Below are positions 22,384-31,060 of a DNA stretch of 37,925 nt, one piece after another. The translations under genes and the position numbers were made by a program. The notes beneath the pieces are model-generated. The model worked only from the letters and a program-made list of their open reading frames with translations, searched no databases and was not told where the DNA came from. This DNA comes from Solirubrobacterales bacterium (GTDB lineage: Bacteria > Actinomycetota > Thermoleophilia > Solirubrobacterales > 70-9): assembly GCA_030152805.1 (NCBI GenBank), contig JASLIG010000125.1:1-37925 (forward strand), read 5' to 3'. Each line of letters opens with the position of its first letter. The stretch's first letter is position 1.

Positions 22384-23254
22384 CGACTACGGCAACCCCG
22401 ATCCCGACTGGCTGAGGATCGACTGGCGCCAGCACCTGCGCAGCGTCGAGCTGCCGGGCGGGCTGGTCAACTACGTGGAGATCGGCGAGGGACCGCCGAT
22501 CGTCTTCGTCCACGGCATCTCCGGCTCCTGGCAGAACTGGCTCGAAAACCTGCCGCACTTCGGCCACAGCCGCCGCGCGATCGCGCTCGACCTGCCCGGC
22601 TTCGGCTCCAGCCCGATGCCCTCCTGGCCAATCGACATGCCCGCCTACGGCCGGCTGCTGCACGACTTCTGCGAGAAGCTCGGCATCGTGGACGCGGCCC
22701 TGGTCGGCAACTCGATGGGCGGCCTGGTCGCAGCCGAGGCCGTGCTGGCGGAGCCGGCCAGGTTCGACCGCCTGATTCTCGTTTCCGCCGCAGGCTTCAT
22801 CAACACCTGGCTGCCCCACCAACGCGGCAAGGCCACCTCGCGGGCCTGGAACACCTTCGGGGCGCACGTGGGCGCCCTCGCCCGCTTCACCGTCACCCAT
22901 CGGCTCGCCCGCTGGCTCAACTTCCGCTTCGTCATCCGATACCCGAGCCGACTGCGCAAGGAGGTGCTTTGGGAGCAGGTGAATTCCGGCGTCCCCTGCC
23001 CCGGCTTCGCCGATGCTCTCACCGCCGTAATCGAATACGACGCCCGGGACCGCCTGGAAGAGATCAAGCTCCCCGTAATGATCGTCTGGGGCATGGACGA
23101 CTGGGTCATCTCAGCGGCGGCAGCCCTCAGCTACCACCGCCGTATCCCCCACTCCCGCCTGGAGATCTTCGAGCACACCGGCCACGTTCCCCAGCTCGAG
23201 CGCCCAGCCCGCTTCAATCGCCTCCTGGACGAGTTCCTCGCCGTCAGGACGTAA
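22376..23254 (+). CDS. Alpha/beta hydrolase
   Basis: The product has 292 residues from ATG 22376, overlapping the preceding stop by 8 bp. The oxyanion segment is FVHGISGSWQNW, the nucleophile elbow is GNSMGG with S113, the acid is probably D241 in WGMDDWV and the base is H270 in HTGHVPQLE. A cap region lies at about 140-215. It would hydrolyse an ester, epoxide or C-C bond in the cytoplasm; the substrate is unknown. Its 3' end overlaps the convergent ilvD 3' end by 11 bp. Confidence 0.85.
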   Translation: MRDDYGNPDPDWLRIDWRQHLRSVELPGGLVNYVEIGEGPPIVFVHGISGSWQNWLENLPHFGHSRRAIALDLPGFGSSPMPSWPIDMPAYGRLLHDFCEKLGIVDAALVGNSMGGLVAAEAVLAEPARFDRLILVSAAGFINTWLPHQRGKATSRAWNTFGAHVGALARFTVTHRLARWLNFRFVIRYPSRLRKEVLWEQVNSGVPCPGFADALTAVIEYDARDRLEEIKLPVMIVWGMDDWVISAAAALSYHRRIPHSRLEIFEHTGHVPQLERPARFNRLLDEFLAVRT

Positions 23255-24938
23255 CCGCGCCATGGGACGCGGAGGAAACGGTGGCGGTGTACTTGGACAT
23301 CACGCCACGGCCGAAGGGAGATGAGGGAAGCTCGTACGCAGCAATACGACTAGCGATCTCGTCGTCTGAGAGGGCCACGTCGATGCGACGGGCGTCGATG
23401 TCGACGGTGATCTCGTCGCCCTCTTGAACGGCCGCGATCGGGCCGCCCTTGGCTGCCTCCGGGGCGACGTGGCCGATCATCAGGCCACGCGTGGCGCCGG
23501 AGAAGCGGCCGTCGGTAACCATCGCGACGCTCTCGCCCAAGCCCTCGCCGACGATGGCAGCGGTCACCTGCAGCATCTCGCGCATGCCGGGGCCGCCCAC
23601 GGGACCCTCGTTGCGGATCACCACTATGTCCCCGGCGTCGATCTGCTGGTCCTTGACCGCCCGGAAGCACTCCTCTTCGGATTCGAAGACCCGCGCCGGG
23701 CCGGTCTGCTTGGTCCGCTCGGTGCCGGCGACCTTGACCACCGCGCCTTCGGGGGCGAGGTTGCCGCCGAGGATCGCCAGGCCGCCTTCGGGCTTCAGCG
23801 GATCGTCGAGCGGGCGCACGACCTCCTGGCCCGGCGCCTCCGTGGCCTCGCTTGCGACCTCGCCGATCGTCTTGCCGGTGACGGTGATCGCGTCCTCGTG
23901 CAGGCTGCCGGATTCGGCCAGCCGCTTGAGGATCACCGGCACGCCGCCGGCGGCGTAGAGGTCGGTGGCGACGAAGCGCCCGCCCGGCTTGAGATCGGCG
24001 AAGAGCGGCGTGGCGCGGGAGATGCGCTCGAAGTCGCCCATCGTCAGCTCGATCTCGAGCTCCCTGGCGAGGGCGATCAGGTGCAGGACGGCGTTGGTCG
24101 AGCCCCCCGAGGCGCAGACGCAGGCGATCGCGTTCTCGAGCGAGTCGCGGGTGATCACCTTGCTCGGCCGCACATCGTCGGCGAGGACACCGAGCACGAG
24201 CTCGCCGATGCGCTCCGCCACCGAACCCTTCTCGCCGTCTTCGGCCGGCACCATCGCCGAGCCGCCGGCGCTGATCCCCAGCGCCTCGAACGCGCAGGCC
24301 ATCGTGTTGGCGGTGAACTGACCGCCGCAGGCACCGGCGCCCGGGCTCGCCACCCCCTCCAGCTCGTTCAGTTCCTCGTCGCTCATATCGCCAGCGTTGT
24401 GGGCGCCGATCGCCTCGAAGATGTCGAGGATGGTGACGTCGCGGCCGTGCCAGTGGCCCGGCGCGATCGAGCCGCCGTAAAGGACGACCGAGGGGATGTC
24501 CAGGCGGGCGAGCGCCATCGCACAACCGGGGATCGTCTTGTCGCAGGCGCAGAGGGCGACGATCGCGTCGAACTGGTACCCGCGCGCCATCAGCTCGATC
24601 GAGTCGGCGATCACCTCGCGGCTGACCAGCGAGGCCTTCATGCCCTGCGTACCCATGGTGACGCCGTCGGAGACGGCGACGGTGTTGAACTCCATCGGCG
24701 TCCCCCCCGCCGCCCGCACGCCCTCCTTGACGTGCTCGGCGAGCCCGCGCAGGTGGAAGTTGCAGGGCATCGCCTCGGTCCAGGTATTGGCGATGCCGAT
24801 CGTCGGGCGGCTGAGCGCGTCGTCGTCGAAGCCGATCCCCTTCATGTAGGCGCGCGCGTGGGCGCGGTCGGGACCGTCGAAGACGACGCTGGAGCGGGGA
24901 CGGGGCAGCTTGGTCGTGGTGGCGCCGTTGGAGCTCAT
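23244..24938 (-). CDS. ilvD: Dihydroxy-acid dehydratase
   Basis: The product has 564 residues from ATG 24938; ATG 24968 would add 10. The Fe-S ligand cysteines lie in MPCNFHL, ALCACDKTIPG and GACGGQFTANTMAC. VALSDDEIASR closes the C-terminal domain. The enzyme dehydrates dihydroxy-isovalerate and -methylvalerate in branched-chain amino acid synthesis, using an Fe-S cluster and Mg. No other ilv gene is near. It ends tail-to-tail against the hydrolase and starts 10 bp after thiD, so thiD-ilvD are co-transcribed. Confidence 0.95.
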   Translation of the reverse strand: MSSNGATTTKLPRPRSSVVFDGPDRAHARAYMKGIGFDDDALSRPTIGIANTWTEAMPCNFHLRGLAEHVKEGVRAAGGTPMEFNTVAVSDGVTMGTQGMKASLVSREVIADSIELMARGYQFDAIVALCACDKTIPGCAMALARLDIPSVVLYGGSIAPGHWHGRDVTILDIFEAIGAHNAGDMSDEELNELEGVASPGAGACGGQFTANTMACAFEALGISAGGSAMVPAEDGEKGSVAERIGELVLGVLADDVRPSKVITRDSLENAIACVCASGGSTNAVLHLIALARELEIELTMGDFERISRATPLFADLKPGGRFVATDLYAAGGVPVILKRLAESGSLHEDAITVTGKTIGEVASEATEAPGQEVVRPLDDPLKPEGGLAILGGNLAPEGAVVKVAGTERTKQTGPARVFESEEECFRAVKDQQIDAGDIVVIRNEGPVGGPGMREMLQVTAAIVGEGLGESVAMVTDGRFSGATRGLMIGHVAPEAAKGGPIAAVQEGDEITVDIDARRIDVALSDDEIASRIAAYELPSSPFGRGVMSKYTATVSSASHGAVTS

Positions 24939-24948
24939 GGGACGAAAT

Positions 24949-25752
24949 CTACTGTGGTGCACGCGCACTCAGATCGAAGACGTCGACCGGGCCCGGACCG
25001 GCGCCGACATCGCGCAGCCCGGCAGCGACTGCGGCCGAGGCGACCTCGCGCGCCCGACGGGCCGCCTCCAACGGCGACTCGCCCCTGGCCAGGAAGGCCG
25101 TCAGCGCCGATGAGTGGGTGCAGCCGGAGCCGTGTGCGGCGGCGCCGGGATGGCGCTCGCCCGGGATCTCCGCCGATTCGCGCCCGTCGAAGAAGAGGTC
25201 GACGACGCGTTCACTGTGGCCGCCGGTGACCACGACCGCGCGGGGCCCCAGCGCCAGCAGCTCACGCGCCAGGTCCTCCTGCGACTCGTACTCGGCGCCC
25301 CCCGTGAGCGCGCGGGCCTCGGGGATGTTCGGCGTGACGACGGTGGCGAGCGGCAGCAGGCGCTCGACCAGCGCCGCGCGGGCATCCTCGTCGAGCAGGA
25401 CGGCGCCGCTCTCGGCGACCATGACCGGGTCGACGACGACCGGCGCCTCGCCGACGAAGCGCAGCGCCTCGACCACCGCGTCGACGGTCTCGGCCGTTCC
25501 CAGCATGCCGACCTTCACTGCGTCGACGCCGATGTCTTCGGCGACGGCGCCGACCTGGGCGACGATCATCTCCGGCGAGATCGCTTCGATCGCCTCGACC
25601 CCGACCGTGTTCTGCGCCGTGATCGCCGTAATCGCGGTCATCCCGTGCACGCCGCAGCGCGCGAACGCCTTCAGGTCGGCCTGGATGCCGGCGCCACCAC
25701 CGGAGTCGGATCCGGCGATAGAGAGCACTGCTGGAATGGACGAGGAGCTCAC
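24949..25752 (-). CDS. thiD: Hydroxymethylpyrimidine (phosphate) kinase
   Basis: The product has 267 residues. The N-terminus SIAGSDSGGGAGIQADLKAF carries the substrate-binding GSDSGGGAGIQAD motif. DPVMVAESGA, VVTPNIPEA and the C-terminal HGSGCTHSSALTAFLA anion-hole loop (with the catalytic Cys) complete the ribokinase-like fold. ThiD phosphorylates HMP to HMP-PP for thiamine. No thiE or thiC is nearby. It is 9 bp downstream of dprA and continues the dprA-thiD-ilvD series on the minus strand. Confidence 0.93.
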   Translation of the reverse strand: MSSSSIPAVLSIAGSDSGGGAGIQADLKAFARCGVHGMTAITAITAQNTVGVEAIEAISPEMIVAQVGAVAEDIGVDAVKVGMLGTAETVDAVVEALRFVGEAPVVVDPVMVAESGAVLLDEDARAALVERLLPLATVVTPNIPEARALTGGAEYESQEDLARELLALGPRAVVVTGGHSERVVDLFFDGRESAEIPGERHPGAAAHGSGCTHSSALTAFLARGESPLEAARRAREVASAAVAAGLRDVGAGPGPVDVFDLSARAPQ

Positions 25753-25761
25753 GGTCGCAGC

Positions 25762-26880
25762 CTAAATGGCGGGCGGGGTGAGCAGGGTTCGGGAGTAGAC
25801 GCCAACAAGCGAGCAGGTTAGGTAGCCAAGCGCCTCGAGACTGGCGAGGGCGGCGGCGGCCCCGGGACCGGAGAGATCGAGGTCAGCGGCGAGGGCGTCG
25901 CAGGTCTCCGCCCCGCGCTCGACCGCGGCGAGGACTTCGAGCAGGAGCGGCTCCAGCGAGACGCCCGTACGCTCCACCGTTCGCACCCCCGGCCCCAGCA
26001 TCGCGTCGAGGACGTCCTGTGCGTCGCGGATCAAGCAGGCGCCGCCCGCCAGCAGATCGTTGGAGCCGGCCGAGCCGCGCGAGTTGACCGGGCCCGGCAC
26101 CGCCCCCAGGTCACGGCCGAGGTCGGCGGCGAGGTCGGCGGTTATCAGCGAGCCCGAGCGCTGTGCGGCCTCGACCACCACCGTCATCCCGGCGATCGCG
26201 GCCATGATCCGGTTGCGGGCGGGGAAGGCCCAGCGCCAGGCGCCGGTGCCGGGTGGCAGCTCGGAGAGGACCAACCCGCGTTCGCAAACGCGCCGCCAGA
26301 GCGAGCGGTGCGAGGCCGGATAGGCGACGTCGGCGCCGCAGCCGAGCACCGCGACGGTGACGCCGGCGTCGAGGGCGCCGCGGTGGGCGCAGGCGTCGAT
26401 GCCGAAGGCGAGGCCGCTGACCACGAGCAAGCCGGCGGCGGTGAGTTCGCGGCCGAGCTCGCGGGCGACCTCCCGACCGTAGGGGCTGGCCCGCCTGGCG
26501 CCGACGATCGTCACCGCGGCTTCCGGCTCGAGCACGTCCAGCAGCGCGGCGTCCCCGCGGCCGATCAGCGCCCAAGGCGCATCGGCGGCGTCGTGGAGAC
26601 CGGCGGGAAAGCGCGGGTCGTGCCGGCAGCAGGCCCAGCACTGGGCGGCGCGCAGATCTTCGGCCAGCCGCCGCTCCGGCACTGCCTCGACCCCGGCGAG
26701 GACCTGCGCCGCAAGCTTCGGCGCCGCCGCGGCGGCGAGGTCCTCGTTTGAGAGCCGCAGCAGTTCGGGCGAGCGCGAGCCGACCGCCCCGGTCGCGATC
26801 TTCTCGATGTAGGGGGCGAGGTGGGCGAGCAGCCGCGAGCGGCGCAGGCAGTCTGGGCAGGCGCGGGGCTCCGGGGTCAC
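25762..26880 (-). CDS. dprA: DNA processing protein DprA
   Basis: The product has 372 residues from GTG 26880, which overlaps the comM stop (GTGA). The Rossmann-like core shows VTIVGARRAS, VVSGLAFGIDACAH, VAVLGCGADVAYP and NRIMAAIAGMTVVVEA, and a C-terminal wHTH ends the protein. DprA loads RecA on incoming single-stranded DNA in transformation. The N-terminus begins with CPDCLRR, and CWACC occurs near residue 104; these cysteines could bind zinc, which is not part of the well-known core. Gene order comM-dprA suggests a competence-linked operon. Confidence 0.93.
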   Translation of the reverse strand: MTPEPRACPDCLRRSRLLAHLAPYIEKIATGAVGSRSPELLRLSNEDLAAAAAPKLAAQVLAGVEAVPERRLAEDLRAAQCWACCRHDPRFPAGLHDAADAPWALIGRGDAALLDVLEPEAAVTIVGARRASPYGREVARELGRELTAAGLLVVSGLAFGIDACAHRGALDAGVTVAVLGCGADVAYPASHRSLWRRVCERGLVLSELPPGTGAWRWAFPARNRIMAAIAGMTVVVEAAQRSGSLITADLAADLGRDLGAVPGPVNSRGSAGSNDLLAGGACLIRDAQDVLDAMLGPGVRTVERTGVSLEPLLLEVLAAVERGAETCDALAADLDLSGPGAAAALASLEALGYLTCSLVGVYSRTLLTPPAI

Positions 26881-28370
26881 TGCGAGTCCCTGCGTCGAAG
26901 TTGCAGCGCCTGCGCCATCTGCTCGCGGTCGATCGCCTCGTTCCCCGCCAGGTCGGCGACGGTCCTCGCCAGGCGCAGAACCCGGTCGTGGGCGCGCCCG
27001 CTGAGCCGCCGCCGCGAGTAAGCGTCGGCGAGCAGAGCGGCGCCATCGTCCTCGAGCGCGCACCCGCGCACCTCGTCGGGAGTCATCTCGGCGTTGCAGC
27101 GCCCAGCACCAAGCCGCCGTTCCTGGCGCTCGCGCGCCGCTGCGACCCGCTCCCGGACGAGCGCGGAACCCTCCCCCGGCGGACCCCCGATCTCGGCTGC
27201 GTCGGGCTGGCGGATCGGCGCCAGCACGTCGATGCGGTCGGCGAGGGCGCCGCTGAGGCGAGCCTGATAGCGCTGTACCGCGATCGGCGCGCAGTTGCAC
27301 TCAGGATCGGACTCACCGCGGCCGCAGGGGCACGGGTTGGCGGCGGCGACCAGCATGAAACGACAGGGCATGTAGCGCCAGGCGCCGGCGCGGGCGATCG
27401 AGACCCAGCCGGTCTCCAGCGGCGCCCGCAGCGCCTCGAGGGTGTCGCGACGAAACTCGCAGAGCTCGTCGAGGAAGAGGACGCCGCGATGGGCGAGCGT
27501 TGCCTCGCCTGGGTTGGGTGGGTTGCCGCCGCCGATCAGACCGGCGGGGCTGATCGTGTGGTGCGGCGCCCGGAAGGGCCGGCCGCCGCCACCCTCCCCC
27601 AGCCGCCCGCAGGCGCTGGCGATGCGGGCGACCTCGAGCGCCTCCTCCGACGCCAGCGGTGGCAGGATCGAGGGCAACCGGCTGGCCGCAAGAGACTTGC
27701 CCGCCCCGGGCGGGCCGACCATCAGCAGGCTGTGACCGCCGGCCGCGGCGACCTCGAGCGCGTAGCGCAGATGGCGCTGGCCGCGCAGGTCGGCGAGGTC
27801 AGGTGTCCGGCCGGCAGCATCCCGGCCGAGCGACATCGGCGCCGGGCGCCGCGGGCGCCACTCGCCGGTCTCGAGGGCGGCGATCTGGCTGACGTTGTCC
27901 AGGCAGATCACCTCGATCTCCTCGACGAGCGCCGCCTCGGGGCCGTTGCTCGCCGGCACGACCACCGCCTCGAGGCCCATCTCGCGCGCCGCTTCGGCGA
28001 TCGCCAGCACTCCCGGCACGGGGCGCACGGATCCGTCGAGCGCCAGCTCGCCGATCAAGGCCAGCTTCGGGCAGCGAGCCAGGTCGAGCTGGCCCGAGGC
28101 GATGAGGAGGGCCACGGCAATCGCCAGGTCGAGGCCGGGACCGGCCTTGCGCAGGCTTGCCGGAGCGAGGTTGGCGACGATCCGCCGCAGCGGGAACTCG
28201 AAGCCGCAGTTGACCAGTGCCGCCCGCACCCGCTCGCGCGCCTCGCGCACGGCGGCGTCGGGCAGGCCGACCATGGAGAAGGCCGGCAGCCCCCTGTGGA
28301 CGTCGACCTCGACGCGTACCTGGCGGGCCGAGATGCCGTCGAGCGTGAACGTCTGCGTCGTGGCGAGCAT
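26877..28370 (-). CDS. comM: YifB/ComM-family Mg-chelatase-like AAA+ ATPase
   Basis: The product has 497 residues from ATG 28370; the earlier frame to 28451 looks non-coding. An N-terminal Lon-like domain (FSMVGLPDAAVREARERV and NLAPASLRK) is followed by Walker A GPPGAGKS (219-226), Walker B GVLFLDEL and a cysteine-rich loop NPCPCGRG...CNC. A C-terminal Mg-chelatase domain carries SGRAHDRVLRLARTVADL. ComM is a branch-migration helicase used in natural transformation. It is followed directly by dprA. Confidence 0.93.
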   Translation of the reverse strand: MLATTQTFTLDGISARQVRVEVDVHRGLPAFSMVGLPDAAVREARERVRAALVNCGFEFPLRRIVANLAPASLRKAGPGLDLAIAVALLIASGQLDLARCPKLALIGELALDGSVRPVPGVLAIAEAAREMGLEAVVVPASNGPEAALVEEIEVICLDNVSQIAALETGEWRPRRPAPMSLGRDAAGRTPDLADLRGQRHLRYALEVAAAGGHSLLMVGPPGAGKSLAASRLPSILPPLASEEALEVARIASACGRLGEGGGGRPFRAPHHTISPAGLIGGGNPPNPGEATLAHRGVLFLDELCEFRRDTLEALRAPLETGWVSIARAGAWRYMPCRFMLVAAANPCPCGRGESDPECNCAPIAVQRYQARLSGALADRIDVLAPIRQPDAAEIGGPPGEGSALVRERVAAARERQERRLGAGRCNAEMTPDEVRGCALEDDGAALLADAYSRRRLSGRAHDRVLRLARTVADLAGNEAIDREQMAQALQLRRRDSQ

Positions 28371-28495
28371 GGCGGCGACGCTAAGGAGCCAAATCCGACA
28401 CGTGGTGCGCAGGCTGAAGCGAATCGGAGCCGGGATCCGCGCAAAAGGCACCGCGGCAGCTACGGCCCGCAGATCTGCGTCTATGTTCGCCGACG

Positions 28496-28873
28496 ATGAC
28501 GGTTCAGCGACAGAGGATCGGGCAGGCGGCGGAGGACCTGGTCGCCCGGCGCCTGACCGCAGCTCACTGGGAGATCGTCGAGCGCAACGCCCGCACCCGC
28601 TACGGCGAGCTCGACATCGTCGCCCTCGACGGCCGCACCCTGGTCTTCGTCGAGGTCAAGGCCGGCCGCGAGGGGTCGGCATTCGGGCCGGAGCGCCCCG
28701 TGCTCGCCGTCGATCGCCGCAAGCAGCTGCGCGTACGCCGCCTGGCCACCGCGTGGATGGGCGAACGGCGCGACGCTCCCCACTACGACGAGATCCGCTG
28801 CGACGCCGTCGGCGTCACCTTCGATCGAGACGGTCGGCTAGTTGACCTGGAGCACATCGTCGGCGCGTTCTGA
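28496..28873 (+). CDS. yraN: YraN/UPF0102-family nuclease-like protein
   Basis: The product has 125 residues. It shows the UPF0102 pattern: RIGQAAEDLVARRL (with the Glu of an endonuclease-like fold), WEIVERNARTRYGELDIVA (GELD-type motif) and LVFVEVKAG (ExK). The layout is that of Holliday-junction-resolvase-like nucleases. Function is not established. It is divergent from comM and convergent with rnhB; the comM/dprA-yraN-rnhB-lepB clustering is widely conserved. Confidence 0.9.
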   Translation: MTVQRQRIGQAAEDLVARRLTAAHWEIVERNARTRYGELDIVALDGRTLVFVEVKAGREGSAFGPERPVLAVDRRKQLRVRRLATAWMGERRDAPHYDEIRCDAVGVTFDRDGRLVDLEHIVGAF

Positions 28874-28946
28874 CCAAGCAGGTCAAGGACGCAGGGAGCG
28901 TGGCGTGCTCTGCACGCGAACGACCGAGGACGCCGAGATGCGCCGG

Positions 28947-29735
28947 TCAGAGCGCGCCGAGGCCGAGCTGGGAGTACGCCACAGACTGGAACGAGCGGCG
29001 ATGCAGCGGCGAGATGCCGATCCGCTCGATCGCTTCGCGATGCTCGGGGGTCGAGTAGCCGACGTGTTCCTCGAAGCCCCAGCCGGGGTGCCGCTCGGCG
29101 GCTCGCCGCATGTAGCGGTCGCGGGTGACCTTGGCGATCACCGAGGCGGCGGCGATCGCGGCGCTGGTGCCGTCGCCCTCGATGACGGCGCGGTGCGGCA
29201 CCGTGCACTGGCGCAACGAGAAGCCGTCGACGAGGCAGGTCGCCCCCCGGTCGGGCCGCAGCCGTTCCAGCGCGTTGGAGAGCGCTTCGATGTTGGTCAC
29301 GTGCAGGCCGCGCTCGTCGATGCCGCGGGCGCAGCGGACGACGACGCTGACCCGGCTGGCGGCCCGCAGCACGCAGGGGAAGAGCTCGGCCCGCTTCTCG
29401 GCGGGCATCTGCTTGGAGTCGTGCAGGCCGGCGAGGGCCCGGCGGTCGCCGTGCGAGAGCGCCTCGTAGTCGATCAGCACCGCGGCGGCGACCAGCGGCC
29501 CCGCCAAACAGCCACGCCCCGCCTCATCGGCGCCGGCGACCAGGCGCGTGCCCAGGCCGCGGTCGAAGGCGAAGAGGCGGCGCGTGCGGGCCAGGCGCCG
29601 TTTGTGAAGCTTGCCCTTCGTGTCCCGACTAGAAGATGCCGACGCGGTCGGGGGGCCAGTAGGTGGCGAAGGCCTTGCCGATGATCCATCCCCGCGGGAC
29701 CGGTCCCCAGAAGCGGCTGTCGTCGCTTTCGCCAC
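28947..29735 (-). CDS. rnhB: Ribonuclease HII, true start uncertain
   Basis: The catalytic region has AGADEAGRGCLAGPLVAAAV (Asp and Glu), the Asp in TCLVDGFSL and the last Asp in SVIAKVTRDRYM. RNase HII removes single ribonucleotides and RNA from DNA. The first usable start in frame is GTG 29735, overlapping lepB by 107 bp, and the first 38 or so residues then look like shifted lepB sequence. The family-like N-terminus (KLHKRRLARTRRLFAFDRG) starts near 29612, where no ATG, GTG or TTG exists. A rare start codon such as CTG is therefore possible. Confidence 0.88.
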   Translation of the reverse strand: MAKATTAASGDRSRGDGSSARPSPPTGPPTASASSSRDTKGKLHKRRLARTRRLFAFDRGLGTRLVAGADEAGRGCLAGPLVAAAVLIDYEALSHGDRRALAGLHDSKQMPAEKRAELFPCVLRAASRVSVVVRCARGIDERGLHVTNIEALSNALERLRPDRGATCLVDGFSLRQCTVPHRAVIEGDGTSAAIAAASVIAKVTRDRYMRRAAERHPGWGFEEHVGYSTPEHREAIERIGISPLHRRSFQSVAYSQLGLGAL

Positions 29736-30249
29736 GGTTGTCGCCCATCATGAAGTAGTAGTCGGGTGGAATGGTGATCGCTTTGGGCAAATTGCAGACG
29801 ACGGCGCTGCCACAGGGGCGGATATAGGGCTCGTCGGTCTTCTCGACGCCGTTGACGACGGGGTGGCCGTCGCGGACGCTAAGCGTGTCGCCGGGCCCCG
29901 CGACGATCCGCTTGATGAAGTTCTGGCTCGACTCCCCTTTGGTCGGCCGCGGGCAGGCTTCGCGCGGGCCGTGGGGCACGCCGCATTCGGTGCCGTTGTC
30001 AGCGCCCTTGGGCGGGTGGAAGACGACGATGTCGCCCGGGCTCGGGTCGGTGAAGTGGTAGAGGAAGCGGTTGACCAGCACCCGTTGGCCGACGTCAAGG
30101 GTGGGCTCCATCGACTGCGAGGGGATCTGGTACGGCTTGACCAGCCAGGCCTGGATCGCCAGAGCGAGGCCCAGCGCCAGCGCGACGATGACGACCAGCT
30201 CGACGATGCCGCCGCCACGACTCTTCGGCTTAGGGATCGCGAGTTTCAG
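29629..30249 (-). CDS. lepB: Signal peptidase I, probable CTG start
   Basis: The product has 206 residues if read from CTG 30249. The membrane segment (IVELVVIVALALGLALAIQA, about 15-34) precedes the catalytic Ser S46 in IPSQSMEPTL. K113 in NFIKRIVAGPGD is the general base, and FMMGDNRGESDDSR is box E. The first ATG in frame (30111) is M47, right after the catalytic Ser, so it cannot be the start. CTG overlaps the rplS stop as CTGA, with GGAGA 6 nt upstream (30260-30256). The enzyme cuts signal peptides on the outer membrane face. It is translationally coupled to L19. Confidence 0.88.
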   Translation of the reverse strand: MKLAIPKPKSRGGGIVELVVIVALALGLALAIQAWLVKPYQIPSQSMEPTLDVGQRVLVNRFLYHFTDPSPGDIVVFHPPKGADNGTECGVPHGPREACPRPTKGESSQNFIKRIVAGPGDTLSVRDGHPVVNGVEKTDEPYIRPCGSAVVCNLPKAITIPPDYYFMMGDNRGESDDSRFWGPVPRGWIIGKAFATYWPPDRVGIF

Positions 30250-31004
30250 GCCGAGTCTCCGCCGGAGTCGCCGGATTTCTCCTCCGGCGACTCGTCCTCG
30301 GCATCCTCAGCCGCGGCGTTGTCCTCGGTCTCCCCCGCCTCGGGCGCCTCGGCGTCCGCGTCTGCCGCCGTCTCACTTGAAGCCTCCGCCTTCGGCTCCT
30401 GCGCCTCGGGCTCCTCGGCTTTCTGCTCCGCCGCTGGCTCTGCGGCTGCCTCAGGCTCCTCGGCATCCGCCTCGGCTGCCTCCGCGTCCACCGACGACGC
30501 CTCCTCTGCGGGTGCAGCCTCGGCACCTTCGTCCTGAGGCGAATCTGCAACTTCCGTCTGAGCCTCCGCGTCTTCCGCGGCCTGGCTGACCCCCTCGGCA
30601 TCAACCGCTTCGGGCTCCGCAGCAGCCGTGGGAGCCGAGATCAGCTCCTCGTCGATCCCCCAGCGCCGCTCGGCGACGCGAGCCGCCTTGCCGATACGAC
30701 CGCGCAGGTAGTAGAGCTTGGCCCGCCGCACGTCGCCGCGGGCGGCGATCTCCAGCTTCTCGATCTTCGGCGAGTGCAGCGGAAACGTCCGCTCGACGCC
30801 GACGCCGAAGGACTGCTTGCGCACGGTGAAGGTCTCGCGCGCTCCCGAACCCTGCCGCCGCAGGACGATCCCCTCGAAAACCTGGGTGCGGCGGCGGTTG
30901 CCCTCGACGACCTGGAAGTGGACGCGCACGCGATCGCCTGGGTCGAAGCCTGGAAGCCCCTTCCTCAGTTGACTGCGCTCGATGTCTTGAATGACGCTGC
31001 TCAT
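30246..31004 (-). CDS. rplS: Ribosomal protein bL19 with a long acidic C-terminal tail
   Basis: The product has 252 residues. Residues 1-118 are a normal L19: GDRVRVHFQVVEGNRRRTQV, GIVLRRQGSGARETFTVRK, HSPKIEKLEI and KLYYLRGRIGKAARVAERR. L19 sits at the 30S-50S bridge. Residues 119-252 are an added tail made almost only of Ala, Glu, Asp, Pro and Ser, with repeated AEAPE/EEPEA units and no predicted fold. Most bacterial L19 have about 115-125 residues. No frameshift is apparent and the tail runs to the CTGA junction with lepB. Confidence 0.93.
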   Translation of the reverse strand: MSSVIQDIERSQLRKGLPGFDPGDRVRVHFQVVEGNRRRTQVFEGIVLRRQGSGARETFTVRKQSFGVGVERTFPLHSPKIEKLEIAARGDVRRAKLYYLRGRIGKAARVAERRWGIDEELISAPTAAAEPEAVDAEGVSQAAEDAEAQTEVADSPQDEGAEAAPAEEASSVDAEAAEADAEEPEAAAEPAAEQKAEEPEAQEPKAEASSETAADADAEAPEAGETEDNAAAEDAEDESPEEKSGDSGGDSA

Positions 31005-31060
31005 TGGCGAAAAAAGACCGCCGGGCCCGGGCCGGGCTCCGCGCGGTGGCGGAATGGTAG

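Noticed and set aside
29629..30111. Signal peptidase starting at ATG 30111
   Set aside because: That start would cut off the catalytic Ser and the membrane anchor, which are clearly encoded just upstream in frame.
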